From the NCBI RefSeq assembly GCF_000497205.1, contig NZ_AYJW01000007.1, positions 1 to 64,000 on the forward strand: 64,000 nt of DNA, given 5' to 3'. The notes beneath the pieces are model-generated. The model saw only the letters and a program-made list of their open reading frames with translations. It ran no database searches and had not been told where the DNA came from. Positions 1 to 8,823 of this stretch are shown here, one piece after another. This DNA comes from Saccharopolyspora rectivirgula DSM 43747. GTDB taxonomy: Bacteria; Actinomycetota; Actinomycetes; Mycobacteriales; Pseudonocardiaceae. Both the position numbers and the translations under genes were made by a program. Numbering within the stretch: position 1 is the first letter of the stretch; every line of letters starts with the position of its first letter.

Positions 1-808
1 GGCCCAACTCGGTGCCGACCCGGCGAACCTCGTCCTTGAACAGCGCGCGCAGCTCGGTCTCGGTGTCGGCCACCACGTCCCAGATCAGCAGCTCTTCCTT
101 GCCGCGCCGCTCGTGCACCACCAGCAAGCGCGGATCGCCCGGCACCGGGGCGAACTCCAGCGCGTCCAACCCCTTGCCCGGGCCGTCCCACTTCTCGGCA
201 ACGGTGGTCCCGTCGGTGCGCACCACCCGCAGCGCCGGGTGCCGGCTGTCGCCGTGCTCGGAGTGGGATATCACCAGCAGGGACTCGTCGCGGGACATCG
301 CGGCCAACCCGCCGTCCTGCTGGTGCTGGTAGATCACCTCGGGCTGCCCGCCGTCGCGAGCCACCCACACCGTCACACCGTCGTCGGTGGACATGGCCAC
401 CCCGGTCACCGAGGTGCCCAGTTCCAACCCGGACGAGTAGCCCGGGTGGACCCCGGTGAGCGCCGGCTGCGGCTGGCCCCCGGAGAACGGCTCGACCACC
501 CAGCTGCCGAATTCGTCCCCGTCGGTGTCGTTGAACCACCAGATCTGCTCGCCGTCCGCGGACAGCGCACCGTGGAACGTGCCCTCCGGGCGGTCGGTCA
601 CCTGGCGGTGCGTGTCCGCGTCCCGGTCCCACGCGTAGATCTCCCACTTGCCGCTGGCGTTGGAGACGTAGAGGTTGCGCTGGGGGGCGTCCCGCGCCCA
701 GGAGGGCAGCGACACGCGCGGGGCGGAGAACCGGGCCCGCCACCGGGCTTCCCGCTCCGGGTCGTCGAACAGCTTCTCGGGAATCTTCGCTTCTGGATAG
801 GTGCTCAC
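1..808 (-). CDS. S9 family peptidase (prolyl oligopeptidase-like), N-terminal part, runs off the window
   Basis: The frame is open from a GTG at 808 to the window edge, so only about 269 N-terminal residues are present. The start reads VSTYPEAKIPEKLFDDPERE and is followed by beta-propeller-like repeats such as NLYVSNASGKWEIYAWD, SADGEQIWWFNDTDGDE and SRDESLLVISHSEHG. This is the N-terminal propeller that gates the active site in acylaminoacyl/prolyl oligopeptidases. The catalytic alpha/beta-hydrolase domain (Ser-Asp-His) would lie outside the window, so activity cannot be judged. A CAGGAT hexamer 7 bases before the GTG could serve as a -10 for a leaderless mRNA. Family assignment is by the propeller pattern; substrate unknown. 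Confidence 0.8.
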   Translation of the reverse strand, partial: MSTYPEAKIPEKLFDDPEREARWRARFSAPRVSLPSWARDAPQRNLYVSNASGKWEIYAWDRDADTHRQVTDRPEGTFHGALSADGEQIWWFNDTDGDEFGSWVVEPFSGGQPQPALTGVHPGYSSGLELGTSVTGVAMSTDDGVTVWVARDGGQPEVIYQHQQDGGLAAMSRDESLLVISHSEHGDSRHPALRVVRTDGTTVAEKWDGPGKGLDALEFAPVPGDPRLLVVHERRGKEELLIWDVVADTETELRALFKDEVRRVGTELG

Positions 809-857
809 AGCACCGATCCTGCCTGATCGGCGCCATGTCCGACGGGGCGCCGAGCGA

Positions 858-1679
858 TCAGTCCTTGCGGGCGGTCACCAGGTAGTAGTCGATCAGCCCG
901 TCCCGGTAGGTGCACAGCCACTCCCGCACCCAGCTGCCGGCGTGGGGAGTGCGGGCCAGCCACCGGTCGAAGCCCGGGAACACCCAGCTGCCGATGGACC
1001 TCTCCGCGACCCCGGTGAACCCGGCGGCGCGCAGTTCCGCCAGCAGCTCCGAAACCGCGTGGGGCAGGTCGATGCCTTGCGCGAACGTCTCCAACCGCTC
1101 GGCCAGCGCCTCCGCGTGACCGGGATCGGTCAGCAGGAACGAGGCCAGCGACAACCGCCCACCGCTCGCCAGCACCCGGAACGCCTCCCGGGCGAACCCC
1201 GCCAGGTCTTCGAAGTGCTGGGCGGCTTCCACCGAGTACACCCCGTCCAGGGACTCGTCGGCGAACGGGAGGTGCTCGGCCGAGCCGACCTGGTAGCTCA
1301 ACCGGCGCGGCATGGCGCTGAGCGCGGTGTCGTTGAGCTGCTGGGCCCGCTGGACCTGCACCGGCAGCAGGTCCACCCCGCAGATGCTGGCCGCCGGGTA
1401 CTCCTCGGCGGCCAGCGCGGTGCCCCGCCCCAGGCCGCAACCCACTTCGAGCAGCCGATCTCCCCGCTGGACCTCCAACGCCTCCAGGACCAGCCGGTAC
1501 AGGGACTCCTCGCTGACCACCCGGTGCTCGATGGTCAGCGGACCGTTGGCCGGAACCGATCGCCAGTAGCCGAAGTTGATGTACGACCCGGCGAACAGCT
1601 CGAGCTTGCTCAGGTCGTTCTCGCCGTACAGCCGATCGCGGAGTTCCAGCCGCCGCTGCTGCTCGGTCATACCGCTCAT
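858..1679 (-). CDS. class I SAM-dependent methyltransferase
   Basis: The 273-residue protein has a Rossmann methyltransferase core: SAM-binding motif I is LLEVGCGLGRGT (about residues 75-86), followed by the acidic strand end GVDLLP and a later SVEAAQHF segment typical of motif IV. The N-terminal stretch ending LFAGSYINFGYW resembles the small-molecule O/C-methyltransferases near EryG and RebM, so a low-molecular-weight acceptor is likely, but the substrate cannot be read from sequence. The gene lies between the S9 peptidase gene (808) and the channel-like gene, all on the minus strand. No biosynthetic cluster surrounds it. Confidence 0.85.
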   Translation of the reverse strand: MSGMTEQQRRLELRDRLYGENDLSKLELFAGSYINFGYWRSVPANGPLTIEHRVVSEESLYRLVLEALEVQRGDRLLEVGCGLGRGTALAAEEYPAASICGVDLLPVQVQRAQQLNDTALSAMPRRLSYQVGSAEHLPFADESLDGVYSVEAAQHFEDLAGFAREAFRVLASGGRLSLASFLLTDPGHAEALAERLETFAQGIDLPHAVSELLAELRAAGFTGVAERSIGSWVFPGFDRWLARTPHAGSWVREWLCTYRDGLIDYYLVTARKD

Positions 1680-1713
1680 CGTGCCGGAAAAACCCCGTTC
1701 CGGCGCGCGCCGG

Positions 1714-2391
1714 TCAATCGCGGCCGCGCCTGCGCAGCACCAGCGCGGTCACCACCAGCCCGACGACGGCGGTCGCCCCGAACAGCGCGGCCACCACCAG
1801 CCCGGGGGTGGCGCAGTCGAGCACGTCCTCGGCCACGCACTGGACAGCGGTGGAGTCGGCGAGCAGCAGCAGGGCGAACAGCGCCGCGGCGGTGGTCACC
1901 GCGATCCAGGGCGTGTTCTGGAAGCGGCCGAACGTCGAGCGCCTGCGGTGCAGGATGCGGGCCGCTTTGAGCAACCGGCTGACCCGCAGCAGTTGGACGG
2001 CGCTCGCCACCCGAGCCGCCCGCAGCAGCTGGGCCGGGCCCACCGCGAACACCACCGCCAGCACCGAGAGGAGCGCGACCAGCACCGTCCACCAGTGCTT
2101 GCGCAGCCAGGCGAGCGGTTTGGCGCTGAGGACCAGCAGCAGGACCGACTCGGCGGTCAGCACCAGCATGGACGCGTAGTTCAGCACCGTGCCGACGGTG
2201 CCGGCGAACCCCGGCATGCGTTCCAGGAACACCGCGGGAACCGATGCCCCGGCCGCGATGAGCACCGGGACGTTCAGCCGTTCTTCCCACACCTGTGCGC
2301 GGTCCTGGTGCTGGTTGCCGCGCTCGTCCACGGAGAAGATCTTGCCAAATCGACTCGTCGGGCGGGCACAACCGCCAGCTCGCCGCCCCAA
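1714..2391 (-). CDS. voltage-sensor-like integral membrane protein without a recognisable pore filter
   Basis: A 225-residue protein with five or six hydrophobic segments. In the middle is an S4-like helix with basic residues every third position (LLRVSRLLKAARIL, then HRRR), as in voltage-gated ion channels. It is followed by two more hydrophobic segments joined by a loop holding two cysteines (QCVAEDVLDC). No TVGYG-type selectivity filter or other pore signature is visible. The start is uncertain: ATG at 2391 gives a basic N-tail, whereas GTG at 2331 gives a start at VDERGNQ. The gene begins 8 bases after the upstream lipoprotein gene, suggesting cotranscription. Likely an ion-channel-related protein; transported ion, if any, unknown. 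Confidence 0.6.
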   Translation of the reverse strand: MGRRAGGCARPTSRFGKIFSVDERGNQHQDRAQVWEERLNVPVLIAAGASVPAVFLERMPGFAGTVGTVLNYASMLVLTAESVLLLVLSAKPLAWLRKHWWTVLVALLSVLAVVFAVGPAQLLRAARVASAVQLLRVSRLLKAARILHRRRSTFGRFQNTPWIAVTTAAALFALLLLADSTAVQCVAEDVLDCATPGLVVAALFGATAVVGLVVTALVLRRRGRD

Positions 2392-2398
2392 CGGCCGA

Positions 2399-2851
2399 TC
2401 AGCTGCCGTTCGGCAGGAGCTGCCGCAGGTCGCGCAGGCCCTGCGCGATCTCGGTCATGTCGGCCGTGCACTGCTGCTCGTCCGGGACGGTGCTCTGCGC
2501 ACAGCCGTGCTCCCACCACCGGTCCAGCTTCTGCTGCAGCTCCCGGCCGGCTTCGTTGATCGGCGGGGTGGACTGGTGGCCGGAGACCGCCGCGCCCGCG
2601 ATGTTGCGCAACTGGGTCATGTACCGGTCGCACGTCGGGCCGTGGTGCGTCTGCGGAGCCCGGTAGCAGGCGTCCTGCTGGATCAGGCCGATCTTGGTGG
2701 ACAGGTCCTCCAGGGACTCGCTGCGCGCTCCCTGCTTGGCGCCGGGACCGGCCTCCCCCGAACAACCCGCGCCGACCAGTGCGACGGCGGAGAGGGCAGC
2801 AACCACGAGCATGCGGCTACGGAACCGGTTCCGGCGAGGATGCGTGAACAT
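2399..2851 (-). CDS. secreted lipoprotein of unknown function
   Basis: About 150 residues from ATG at 2851, chosen because AAGGAGG lies about 12 bases upstream and because it opens a textbook lipoprotein signal: MFTHPRRNRFRSR, a hydrophobic run, then VGAGC with the cysteine as predicted lipidation site. A longer frame to 2908 exists but would bury the signal. The mature part is helical and polar, with four or so cysteines (DACYRAP, TCDRY, HGCAQ, QQCTAD) that could pair as disulfides outside the membrane. I do not recognise a family. It sits directly upstream of the voltage-sensor-like gene. Confidence 0.7.
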   Translation of the reverse strand: MFTHPRRNRFRSRMLVVAALSAVALVGAGCSGEAGPGAKQGARSESLEDLSTKIGLIQQDACYRAPQTHHGPTCDRYMTQLRNIAGAAVSGHQSTPPINEAGRELQQKLDRWWEHGCAQSTVPDEQQCTADMTEIAQGLRDLRQLLPNGS

Positions 2852-3402
2852 GCAGGCTTGCGCCTCCTTCGTTGGCCAGGTCGTGCAGCAGCGAGCGGCT
2901 CGCGGCACGGGATCGCCGTCCCGGCGGCCGGTCGACGGCTCGGGATGATCGTGCGCCCGCCTCGGACGCGGCGGGCAGCACCCGCGAGGGCCTGCCGGGG
3001 AGTTCGCTTCGCAGCATCACCGTAGCCCTGCCGGAGACCGCCGCGTCCCCGCGGTGGAGCCCGCCGTGAGGAGCACCTCAGCGCTGCCGGAGCGGTGCGG
3101 GAAGGGGAGCGTCCGCAGGTGCTGGGAACTCCGGAACCGCGTTGCCCCGGGCGTTGCGCGGTGGTGGAACGACCTCGTTGATCGCGAGCCGGGGGAGGGG
3201 ACGACCGTGCTGGTCTCCCCGGGGGACGCGAGGTCGTGGCCAAGTTCGGGTACGACGAGCGCGAACCCGTCGAGCACCGCGCGGGCGGGGGTTCGACGCG
3301 GCGGCCGCCCGCCATCAGCGGCGCCGCCTGAACCGCATCGGCACCTGGTGCTCCTGACCGCAGCGCGGAAGGGGGGCATGCCGGTCACCGCACCAACGAC
3401 AA
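2852..3402. other. intergenic stretch, no convincing gene
   Basis: Several short frames are open here on both strands, but none has a Shine-Dalgarno, a recognisable domain or sensible composition; they are rich in Arg, Pro and Ser as expected for noise in GC-rich DNA. The stretch contains the upstream region of the lipoprotein gene and ends at the terminator of tRNA-Pro. Confidence 0.5.
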
Positions 3403-3433
3403 AGGGCCTGGCCAGAAACTCTGGCCAGGCCCT
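3403..3433 (-). terminator. rho-independent terminator of tRNA-Pro
   Basis: A 13-bp perfect stem (AGGGCCTGGCCAG with CTGGCCAGGCCCT) around a 5-base loop, followed on the minus strand by TTGTCG. It lies 9 bases beyond the 3' end of the tRNA gene. Confidence 0.85.
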
Positions 3434-3441
3434 CTTGCCCG

Positions 3442-3515
3442 TCGGGGTGGCGGGATTTGAACCCACGACCTCTTCGACCCGAACGAAGCGCGCTCCCAAG
3501 CTGCGCCACACCCCG
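3442..3515 (-). tRNA. tRNA-Pro (anticodon CGG)
   Basis: On the minus strand the acceptor arms CGGGGTG and CACCCCG pair over 7 bp with a C1-G72 pair, which is usual for bacterial tRNA-Pro. The anticodon stem CTTCG/CGAAG encloses loop TTCGGGT, giving anticodon CGG, which reads CCG. The T-arm is GTGGG TTCAAAT CCCGC. The discriminator base is A. No CCA is encoded. Confidence 0.95.
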
Positions 3516-3563
3516 ATCCAGACGGTGAACATCTCGGGTTCTCGTTCAACCGCCTGTCACAGT

Positions 3564-4517
3564 TTAACGGACGCTCTCACCCGCTTCGAAGGGGGTCTCG
3601 TTTGAGTCGTTTTCGCTGGTCAGGTCCACGTCCCGGGGAACCAGGGAGAGCAGCGTGGCCTCCGGCGGGCAAGCGAACCGCACCGGCGCGTACGGAGACG
3701 TGCCCAACCCGGCCGAGACGTGCAGCTTCATGTCCCCCCAGTCGGACACCCCGCGAGCCCGCGAGCGGTCCAAGTCGCAGTTGGTCACCAGCGCCCCGTA
3801 GCCCGGCAGCCGCAACTGGCCGCCGTGGGTGTGCCCGGCCAGCACCAGGTCGTAGCCGTCCTCGGCGAAGCGGTCCAGCACCCGCGGCTCGGGCGAGTGC
3901 GTCAACCCGATGCTCAGCTGGGCGTCCTCCTTCGGCGCCCCGGCGATCAGGTCGTACTGCTCCAGGTGCAGGTGCGGGTCGTCCACCCCGGCCACGTGCA
4001 CTCGCAAATCGCCGACCTCGAGCTCCAGCCGGCGGTGCGTCGCGTCCTGCCAACCCCGCTCGGTCAGCGCGGCCCGCAGGTCCCGCCACGGCAGCGGCTC
4101 ACCGTGCACCCGCTTGATCTTCGACGCCGGCAGCAGGTACCGGGCCGGGTTCTTGGGCTTCGGGCCGTAGTAGTCGTTGCTGCCGAACACGAAAGCGCCG
4201 GGCACGTCGAGCAGGTCCCCGAACGCCCGCAGCGCCGCCGGAACGGCCTGCGGATGAGCCAGGTTGTCCCCGGTGTTGATCACCAGGTCCGGCTCCAGCT
4301 CGGCCAGCCCCGCCACCCAGCGCTGCTTCGACTCCTGGTTCGGCATCATGTGCAGATCGGAGATGTGCAGCACCCGCACCTCCGGTGTGCCCGAAGGCAA
4401 GATCGGCAGGGTCGCCCGCCGCAGCGTCCAGCGGGACCGCTCGTAGCCGGCAGAGTAGGCAACGGCCGCGGCGCCCAGCGCGCCGCCGGTGAGCAGAATT
4501 CGCCCAAGCTTGTTCAC
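3564..4517 (-). CDS. membrane-anchored metallophosphoesterase
   Basis: From GTG at 4517 (VNKLGRILLTGGALG) the protein is 317 residues with an N-terminal membrane or signal segment. All calcineurin-like metallophosphoesterase motifs are visible: HISDLHMMP (DxH), NTGDNL (GD), GSNDYY (variant of GNHD, first Asn replaced by Ser) and AGHTHGGQLRLP at the C-terminal side. These residues bind the two metals. A longer open frame upstream reaches into the divergent YqeY gene and is rejected. By synteny it corresponds to M. tuberculosis Rv3683, next to ponA2 there. Substrate unknown; a phosphoester or UDP-lipid at the membrane is plausible. Confidence 0.9.
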   Translation of the reverse strand: MNKLGRILLTGGALGAAAVAYSAGYERSRWTLRRATLPILPSGTPEVRVLHISDLHMMPNQESKQRWVAGLAELEPDLVINTGDNLAHPQAVPAALRAFGDLLDVPGAFVFGSNDYYGPKPKNPARYLLPASKIKRVHGEPLPWRDLRAALTERGWQDATHRRLELEVGDLRVHVAGVDDPHLHLEQYDLIAGAPKEDAQLSIGLTHSPEPRVLDRFAEDGYDLVLAGHTHGGQLRLPGYGALVTNCDLDRSRARGVSDWGDMKLHVSAGLGTSPYAPVRFACPPEATLLSLVPRDVDLTSENDSNETPFEAGESVR

Positions 4518-4574
4518 CCCATCAACCCTACGGCTCTCCAGTGGGCGATCGCCCGGCACCAGTCCCTCCCGCGG

Positions 4575-4580
4575 GATAAT
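4575..4580 (+). promoter_or_regulatory. -10 hexamer GATAAT of a leaderless yqeY transcript
   Basis: GATAAT ends 6 bases before the ATG at 4587, the spacing at which transcription would begin at the start codon. No Shine-Dalgarno is present between them. No clear -35 hexamer is seen. Confidence 0.5.
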
Positions 4581-4586
4581 TCCCGC

Positions 4587-5057
4587 ATGCCCAACTTGAA
4601 GGACAAGCTTCGCGAGGACCTGTCCGCGTCGATGAAGCAGCGCGACACCTCGGTCACCGGGGTGCTGCGGATGGCGCTGGCCGCCATCAGCAAGGAAGAA
4701 GTCGCCGGCAAGCAGGCGCGGGAGCTCACCGACGAAGAGGTGCAGCGCGTGCTCACCCGCGAGGTCAAGAAGCGCGAGGAGGCCGCCGAGGCGTTCGACT
4801 CCGCCGGCCGCGCCGAGCAAGCCGCCAGCGAACGCCAGGAAGCCGAGATCCTGCGCCGCTACCTGCCCGAACCGCTCAGCGACGACGAACTCGCGGAACT
4901 GGTGCGGGAAGGGGTCGAGCAGGTCGCCGCCGAACTCGGGGACAAGCCCGGCATGAAGCAGATGGGCCAGGTGATGAAGGTGGTCAACGCCAAGGTCGCC
5001 GGCCGGGCCGAAGGAGCGAAGGTCGCGTCCCTGGTGAAAGCCGAACTCGCCGGCTGA
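4587..5057 (+). CDS. GatB/YqeY domain-containing protein
   Basis: A 156-residue stand-alone YqeY protein: MPNLKDKLREDLSASMKQRD opens the alpha-helical domain, and the C-terminal part (KPGMKQMGQVMKVVNAKV) matches the helical tail shared with the GatB subunit of the amidotransferase. The stand-alone family is thought to act in tRNA or amidation-related chemistry, but its role is unresolved. The start is set by the leaderless promoter and by the family's MxLKxKL opening. The gene is divergent from the metallophosphoesterase and its stop abuts the stop of the convergent siderophore-interacting gene with no spacer. Confidence 0.9.
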   Translation: MPNLKDKLREDLSASMKQRDTSVTGVLRMALAAISKEEVAGKQARELTDEEVQRVLTREVKKREEAAEAFDSAGRAEQAASERQEAEILRRYLPEPLSDDELAELVREGVEQVAAELGDKPGMKQMGQVMKVVNAKVAGRAEGAKVASLVKAELAG

Positions 5058-5840
5058 TCAGGATCCCGCGGCGTTCCGGCGCCAGTAGGCCAGCGCGTAC
5101 AGCCGCCGGCGGTCCAACCCCAATTCCCGCTGGCAGTGCTCGCGAAGCTGATGCACGACGTCGGCCTCGGCCCCGACCCACACGTGCGGGTTCGCGCCGA
5201 GGTCGGCGTTCCGCACCGCGTCCACCAGCAGGGAGCTCTCCCCAGGCGGGGTCCCGTCCCGGTGCAGCCACGTCCACTCCACGTCCGCCGCGGAACCGAT
5301 CTGCTGCTCCTCGGCGGCGTCCGCGACCTCGGCGAACACCTTCACCGGTCGACCGGCCGGGAGCTCCTCCACGATCGCGGCCATGGCCGGCAGCGCGGTT
5401 TCGTCCCCCACCAGCACCAGCGGATCGGCGTCCGGCTGCGGCTGGTACGAGGGGCTGGGGCCGACCGTGACGATCTGCGAGCCCGGCTGGACCGTGGCCG
5501 CCCACGAGCTCCCCGGGCCGCCGTGCTCGTGCACCACCAGGTCGACGGCCAGCTCCTGGCGCTGCTCGTCGAACGAGCGCACCGTGTAGGTCCGCTGCTT
5601 GGGCTGCTGGTCCGGTGGCAGGGCGTACACCTCCGCCCGGGTGCGGCCCAGCGGCACCGGCTGTCCCGGTTGCGGCAGGCACAGCTTGATCCGCTGGTCA
5701 CTGCCGTTGCTGACGAAGTCCGACAGTTCTTCGCCGCCCAGCGTGACGCGGACCATGCGCGGGGTGATCCGCTCCACCTTCCGCACATCCAGCAGTCGGT
5801 AGCGGGACCGGGCACGTCGGGTGGTGGGCATGCTCGTCAC
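5058..5840 (-). CDS. siderophore-interacting protein (FAD-dependent ferric reductase, SIP/ViuB family)
   Basis: The 260-residue protein starts with an FAD-binding beta-barrel containing RTYTVR (flavin phosphate and isoalloxazine contact) and the DLVVHEHGGPGSSWA motif that is diagnostic of the SIP family. The NAD(P)H side shows GDETALPA near the middle and a conserved C-terminal AYWRRNA. These enzymes reduce ferric siderophores in the cytoplasm to free the iron. No siderophore synthesis or uptake genes lie nearby. A DtxR-like iron box appears elsewhere in the window (57566) but none is evident here. Confidence 0.92.
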   Translation of the reverse strand: MTSMPTTRRARSRYRLLDVRKVERITPRMVRVTLGGEELSDFVSNGSDQRIKLCLPQPGQPVPLGRTRAEVYALPPDQQPKQRTYTVRSFDEQRQELAVDLVVHEHGGPGSSWAATVQPGSQIVTVGPSPSYQPQPDADPLVLVGDETALPAMAAIVEELPAGRPVKVFAEVADAAEEQQIGSAADVEWTWLHRDGTPPGESSLLVDAVRNADLGANPHVWVGAEADVVHQLREHCQRELGLDRRRLYALAYWRRNAAGS

Positions 5841-5883
5841 ATCCGACGAGTGTAGAAACCCCGGTCCCGCACCGCGCCGCAGG

Positions 5884-8277
5884 TCACGGCGGGAAGACGC
5901 GGGTGGGCAGCCGCGGTGGGGCGTCCTCGTCCGGCTCGCCCTGCGCCTGCGGTGGAGGCGGTGGCGGTGCGATCACCGACGGCGGCGGCACGTACCCGGT
6001 GCTCACCAGGAGCGTCACCGTGCTCCCCGGGGGAGCCGCGCCCCGCGGGGACTGGCTGGTGACCGTGCCCTCCTTGCGCTGGCTGTTGATCGAGCGCACC
6101 TCCACCTGGTAGCCGGCCTGCTCCAGCACCTCGACGGCGCGCTGGCGCTCCAGCCCCACCACGTCCGGCGCCTGCGGTTCGTCACCACCGCTCTCGTACC
6201 GCTCGGTGGTCGGCGGCAGCGGGGCCACCGGCAGTCCTTCGTGGATCGATTTCATCGCGTCGAACCAGGTCCGCGCGGGAACCTTGCCGCCGTAGATGTT
6301 CCCGCCGTTGACGCCGCACAGCGATGGCGGATCGGTGTCGCAGATGCCCTGCGGCGACGAGCCGTCGCTGAAGGTCAGCACCATGCCGGCGTACTGGGGG
6401 GTGGCGCCGAGGAAGCCCGCCGACTGGTGGGCCTCGGTGGTCCCGGTCTTGCCGGCCATCGGGCGGGTCCAGCCGGCACCGCTGGCCGCCGCGGCGGCGG
6501 TGCCACCGGCCTGGTCGTCCCTGCTCATGCCGACGGCCAGCGTGTTCGCCAACGCCTCGTCCACCGCCTGCTCGCAGGGCTCCTCGGTGATCACCACCGG
6601 GTTGCCGTGCCGGTCCCGGATCTCCTCGATCGGGGTGGGCGGGCACCACACGCCGCCGCTCATGATGGTCGCCGCCACGTTGCTCAGCTCGAGCGGACTG
6701 GTGGGGGCGTAGCCGAGGGTGAAGGCGCCGATCTGCTTCTCCTTGACCAGCTCGGCTTGGGAGGGGCCGTTGGCCCCGTTGGGGGCGAGCGGGTCACCGC
6801 TGCCGTTGTGGAACAGCAGGGTTTGCCGCATGCCCAACCGCACCGCCATGTCGACGGTGCGGTCCAGGCCCACCCGCTCCTGGAGCGCGACGAAAGCCGT
6901 GTTCGGCGAGGTGGCCAGGGCCATCTGGATGGTGCGGGCACCGGCGCCGACGCCTTCGGCGTTGCTGACCGTGTAAGGCGCGGCGCCGTTCCGGTAGACC
7001 TTCGAGGTGTAGGTGGCCGGGGAGGGGATGGTGGTGTAGATGCCCATCCCGGCCTCCAGGGCCGCGGCCGCGGTGAACACCTTGTAGACCGAGCCGGCGC
7101 CGAACTTCACGACCCCGCTGGGCAGCGCGTACGCGGTCTGCCCCTTGGACTGGTCGAGGCCGAAGTCGCGGTTGGCCACCAGGGCTCGCACCCGGTGCTT
7201 CTCCTTGCCCGGCTCGATGACGCTCATCACGTTCGCGATGCCCTTGGTGCGCTTGGGCACGTGCTGCTCGGCCGCTTCCTTGGCCGCCCGGGTGACCCTT
7301 TTGTCCATTGTGGTGCGGATCGTGTACCCGCCGTTCTTGAGCTGCTCCTCGGTGAAGCCGGCGCTCTCCAGGTAGTCGATGACGTACTTGCAGAAGAAGC
7401 CGTCGGACGGGTTGGCGCCGACGCAGCCGTTCGGGCGGGTGCGCACCGGCTCGACGATGCCGAGCGGCTCCTTGCGGGCTTCCTCGGCGGTCTTCGGGCT
7501 GATCCGGTGCTGGTCGAGCATGGCCTGGATGACCAGGTTCCGGCGGAACAGCGCCTCCTCGGGGTTGGTCACCGGGTTCAGCGAGGTGGGGCTGTTGACG
7601 ACCGCGGCCAGCAGGGCGGCCTGGGAGACGGTCAGCTTGTCCGGGGTGGTGTCGAAGTAGGCGCGGGAGGCCTCGGCGACCCCGTAGGTCCCGTTGCCGA
7701 ACGGGACCACGTTGAGGTAGCGGGTCAGGATCTCTTCCTTGGACAGCTGCTTCTCGATCTGCAGCGCGATCCGGATCTCCCGCAGCTTCCGGGCCGGGGT
7801 CTGCTCGATGGCCTTGGCCTGCTTGACCGGGTCGTCCCCGGCGACCACGTGCACCAGGTGGTTCTTGACGTACTGCTGGGTGAGGGTGGAACCGCCCTGG
7901 GAGATCTCCCCCGAGGTCTGGTTGGTGACGGCGGCGCGCATGGTGCCAGCCCAGTCGACGCCGTCGTGGTCGAAGAACCGGCGGTCTTCGATGGCGATGA
8001 TCGCCGCCTTCATGGTGTCGGCGATCTGGTCTGGGGCGGCTGGCGTGCGGTTCTGGGTGTACAGGTAGGCGATCGGGTCCCCGTGCATGTCCGTGATCGT
8101 GGTCACGTACGGGGGTTCCTGGGTGATCATCTCCGCGGCGGTGGCGTTCACCGCGTCGCTGGCGCGGTTGGAGATCACGCCCAGTGATCCCGCGGCCGGG
8201 AACAGCATTCCGGCCACCAGGACGCCAGCCAGCACGCACAGGCCGAAAAGCTTCATCAGGCCGTCTCGGACTCGCAC
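5884..8277 (-). CDS. ponA: class A penicillin-binding protein with C-terminal PASTA domain
   Basis: A 797-residue bifunctional peptidoglycan synthase. After one N-terminal membrane helix comes the GT51 glycosyltransferase with EDRRFFDHDGVDW, QGGSTLTQQYVKN and RKLREIRIALQIEKQ. The transpeptidase follows with SVYK (nucleophile Ser in SxxK), SPN (SxN) and GKTGTTEAH (KTG). A single PASTA repeat (PDVVGLERQRAVEVLEQAG) precedes a proline-rich tail. It polymerises glycan strands and cross-links peptides outside the membrane. By synteny with whiB4 and the Get3-like pair it corresponds to mycobacterial PonA2, which is linked to dormancy and stress survival. Divergent from whiB. Confidence 0.95.
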   Translation of the reverse strand: MRVRDGLMKLFGLCVLAGVLVAGMLFPAAGSLGVISNRASDAVNATAAEMITQEPPYVTTITDMHGDPIAYLYTQNRTPAAPDQIADTMKAAIIAIEDRRFFDHDGVDWAGTMRAAVTNQTSGEISQGGSTLTQQYVKNHLVHVVAGDDPVKQAKAIEQTPARKLREIRIALQIEKQLSKEEILTRYLNVVPFGNGTYGVAEASRAYFDTTPDKLTVSQAALLAAVVNSPTSLNPVTNPEEALFRRNLVIQAMLDQHRISPKTAEEARKEPLGIVEPVRTRPNGCVGANPSDGFFCKYVIDYLESAGFTEEQLKNGGYTIRTTMDKRVTRAAKEAAEQHVPKRTKGIANVMSVIEPGKEKHRVRALVANRDFGLDQSKGQTAYALPSGVVKFGAGSVYKVFTAAAALEAGMGIYTTIPSPATYTSKVYRNGAAPYTVSNAEGVGAGARTIQMALATSPNTAFVALQERVGLDRTVDMAVRLGMRQTLLFHNGSGDPLAPNGANGPSQAELVKEKQIGAFTLGYAPTSPLELSNVAATIMSGGVWCPPTPIEEIRDRHGNPVVITEEPCEQAVDEALANTLAVGMSRDDQAGGTAAAAASGAGWTRPMAGKTGTTEAHQSAGFLGATPQYAGMVLTFSDGSSPQGICDTDPPSLCGVNGGNIYGGKVPARTWFDAMKSIHEGLPVAPLPPTTERYESGGDEPQAPDVVGLERQRAVEVLEQAGYQVEVRSINSQRKEGTVTSQSPRGAAPPGSTVTLLVSTGYVPPPSVIAPPPPPPQAQGEPDEDAPPRLPTRVFPP

Positions 8278-8518
8278 TTCGCCAGCCTAAAACCGGCGCT
8301 CGATGTAACGCAGAGTCATGTGGAACTTCCGCCCGATGTGATGAGGTCCAAAGATAACGGAGCGACAACCGTTGTTTGGTTGTGGAACCGGTGGGCCTTA
8401 GAGTTCGTCCACGTCTAGCGACAGCACTGTTGCGCTCCGCTGGAGCGCGACATCCGGTGCCAGGGGGTCCGGATGAAAGAACAGTCGCCGACGATCCAGT
8501 GAGGAGCTGGGGGACTTT

Positions 8519-8815
8519 ATGTTTGAGCAGGGGGACTGGCGGGTTCGTGCGGCTTGCCGCGACCAGAACCCGGATCAGTTGTTCGTTCGCGGAGCTGAGC
8601 AGCGCAAGGCCCGGGTGATCTGCTTCGGTTGCCCGGTCCGCACCGAATGCCTCAGCGAGGCGCTCGACAATAAGATCGAATTCGGCGTCTGGGGTGGAAT
8701 GACAGAACGGGAACGCCGTGCTTTGTTACGGCGTCGCCCGGATGTCCGAAGCTGGCGGGAATTGCTCGAAGCTGCCCGGCAGGAATACGTGAATTACCAG
8801 GAGCAGGCCAGCTGA
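8519..8815 (+). CDS. whiB4: WhiB-family iron-sulfur transcription factor (WhiB4-like)
   Basis: 98 residues with four cysteines: one in AACRDQN, then C..C.....C in CFGCPVRTEC, the ligands of the [4Fe-4S] cluster. The GVWGGMTERERR turn and the basic RRRP segment that contacts DNA follow. An AGGAGCTGGGGGA stretch precedes the ATG. WhiB4 in M. tuberculosis senses O2 and NO and controls antioxidant genes; assignment as WhiB4 rests mainly on position between ponA2-like and Get3-like genes. The 240-base divergent region shared with ponA should hold its promoter, though no clear -35/-10 pair could be fixed. Confidence 0.93.
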   Translation: MFEQGDWRVRAACRDQNPDQLFVRGAEQRKARVICFGCPVRTECLSEALDNKIEFGVWGGMTERERRALLRRRPDVRSWRELLEAARQEYVNYQEQAS

Positions 8816-8823
8816 GCAGAATT

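Noticed and set aside
5821-8187. A 788-codon open frame opposite the class A PBP gene
   Set aside because: It is a shadow caused by GC-rich codons; product is His/Gly/Arg/Val-rich without domains, while the other strand has a complete PBP with all motifs.
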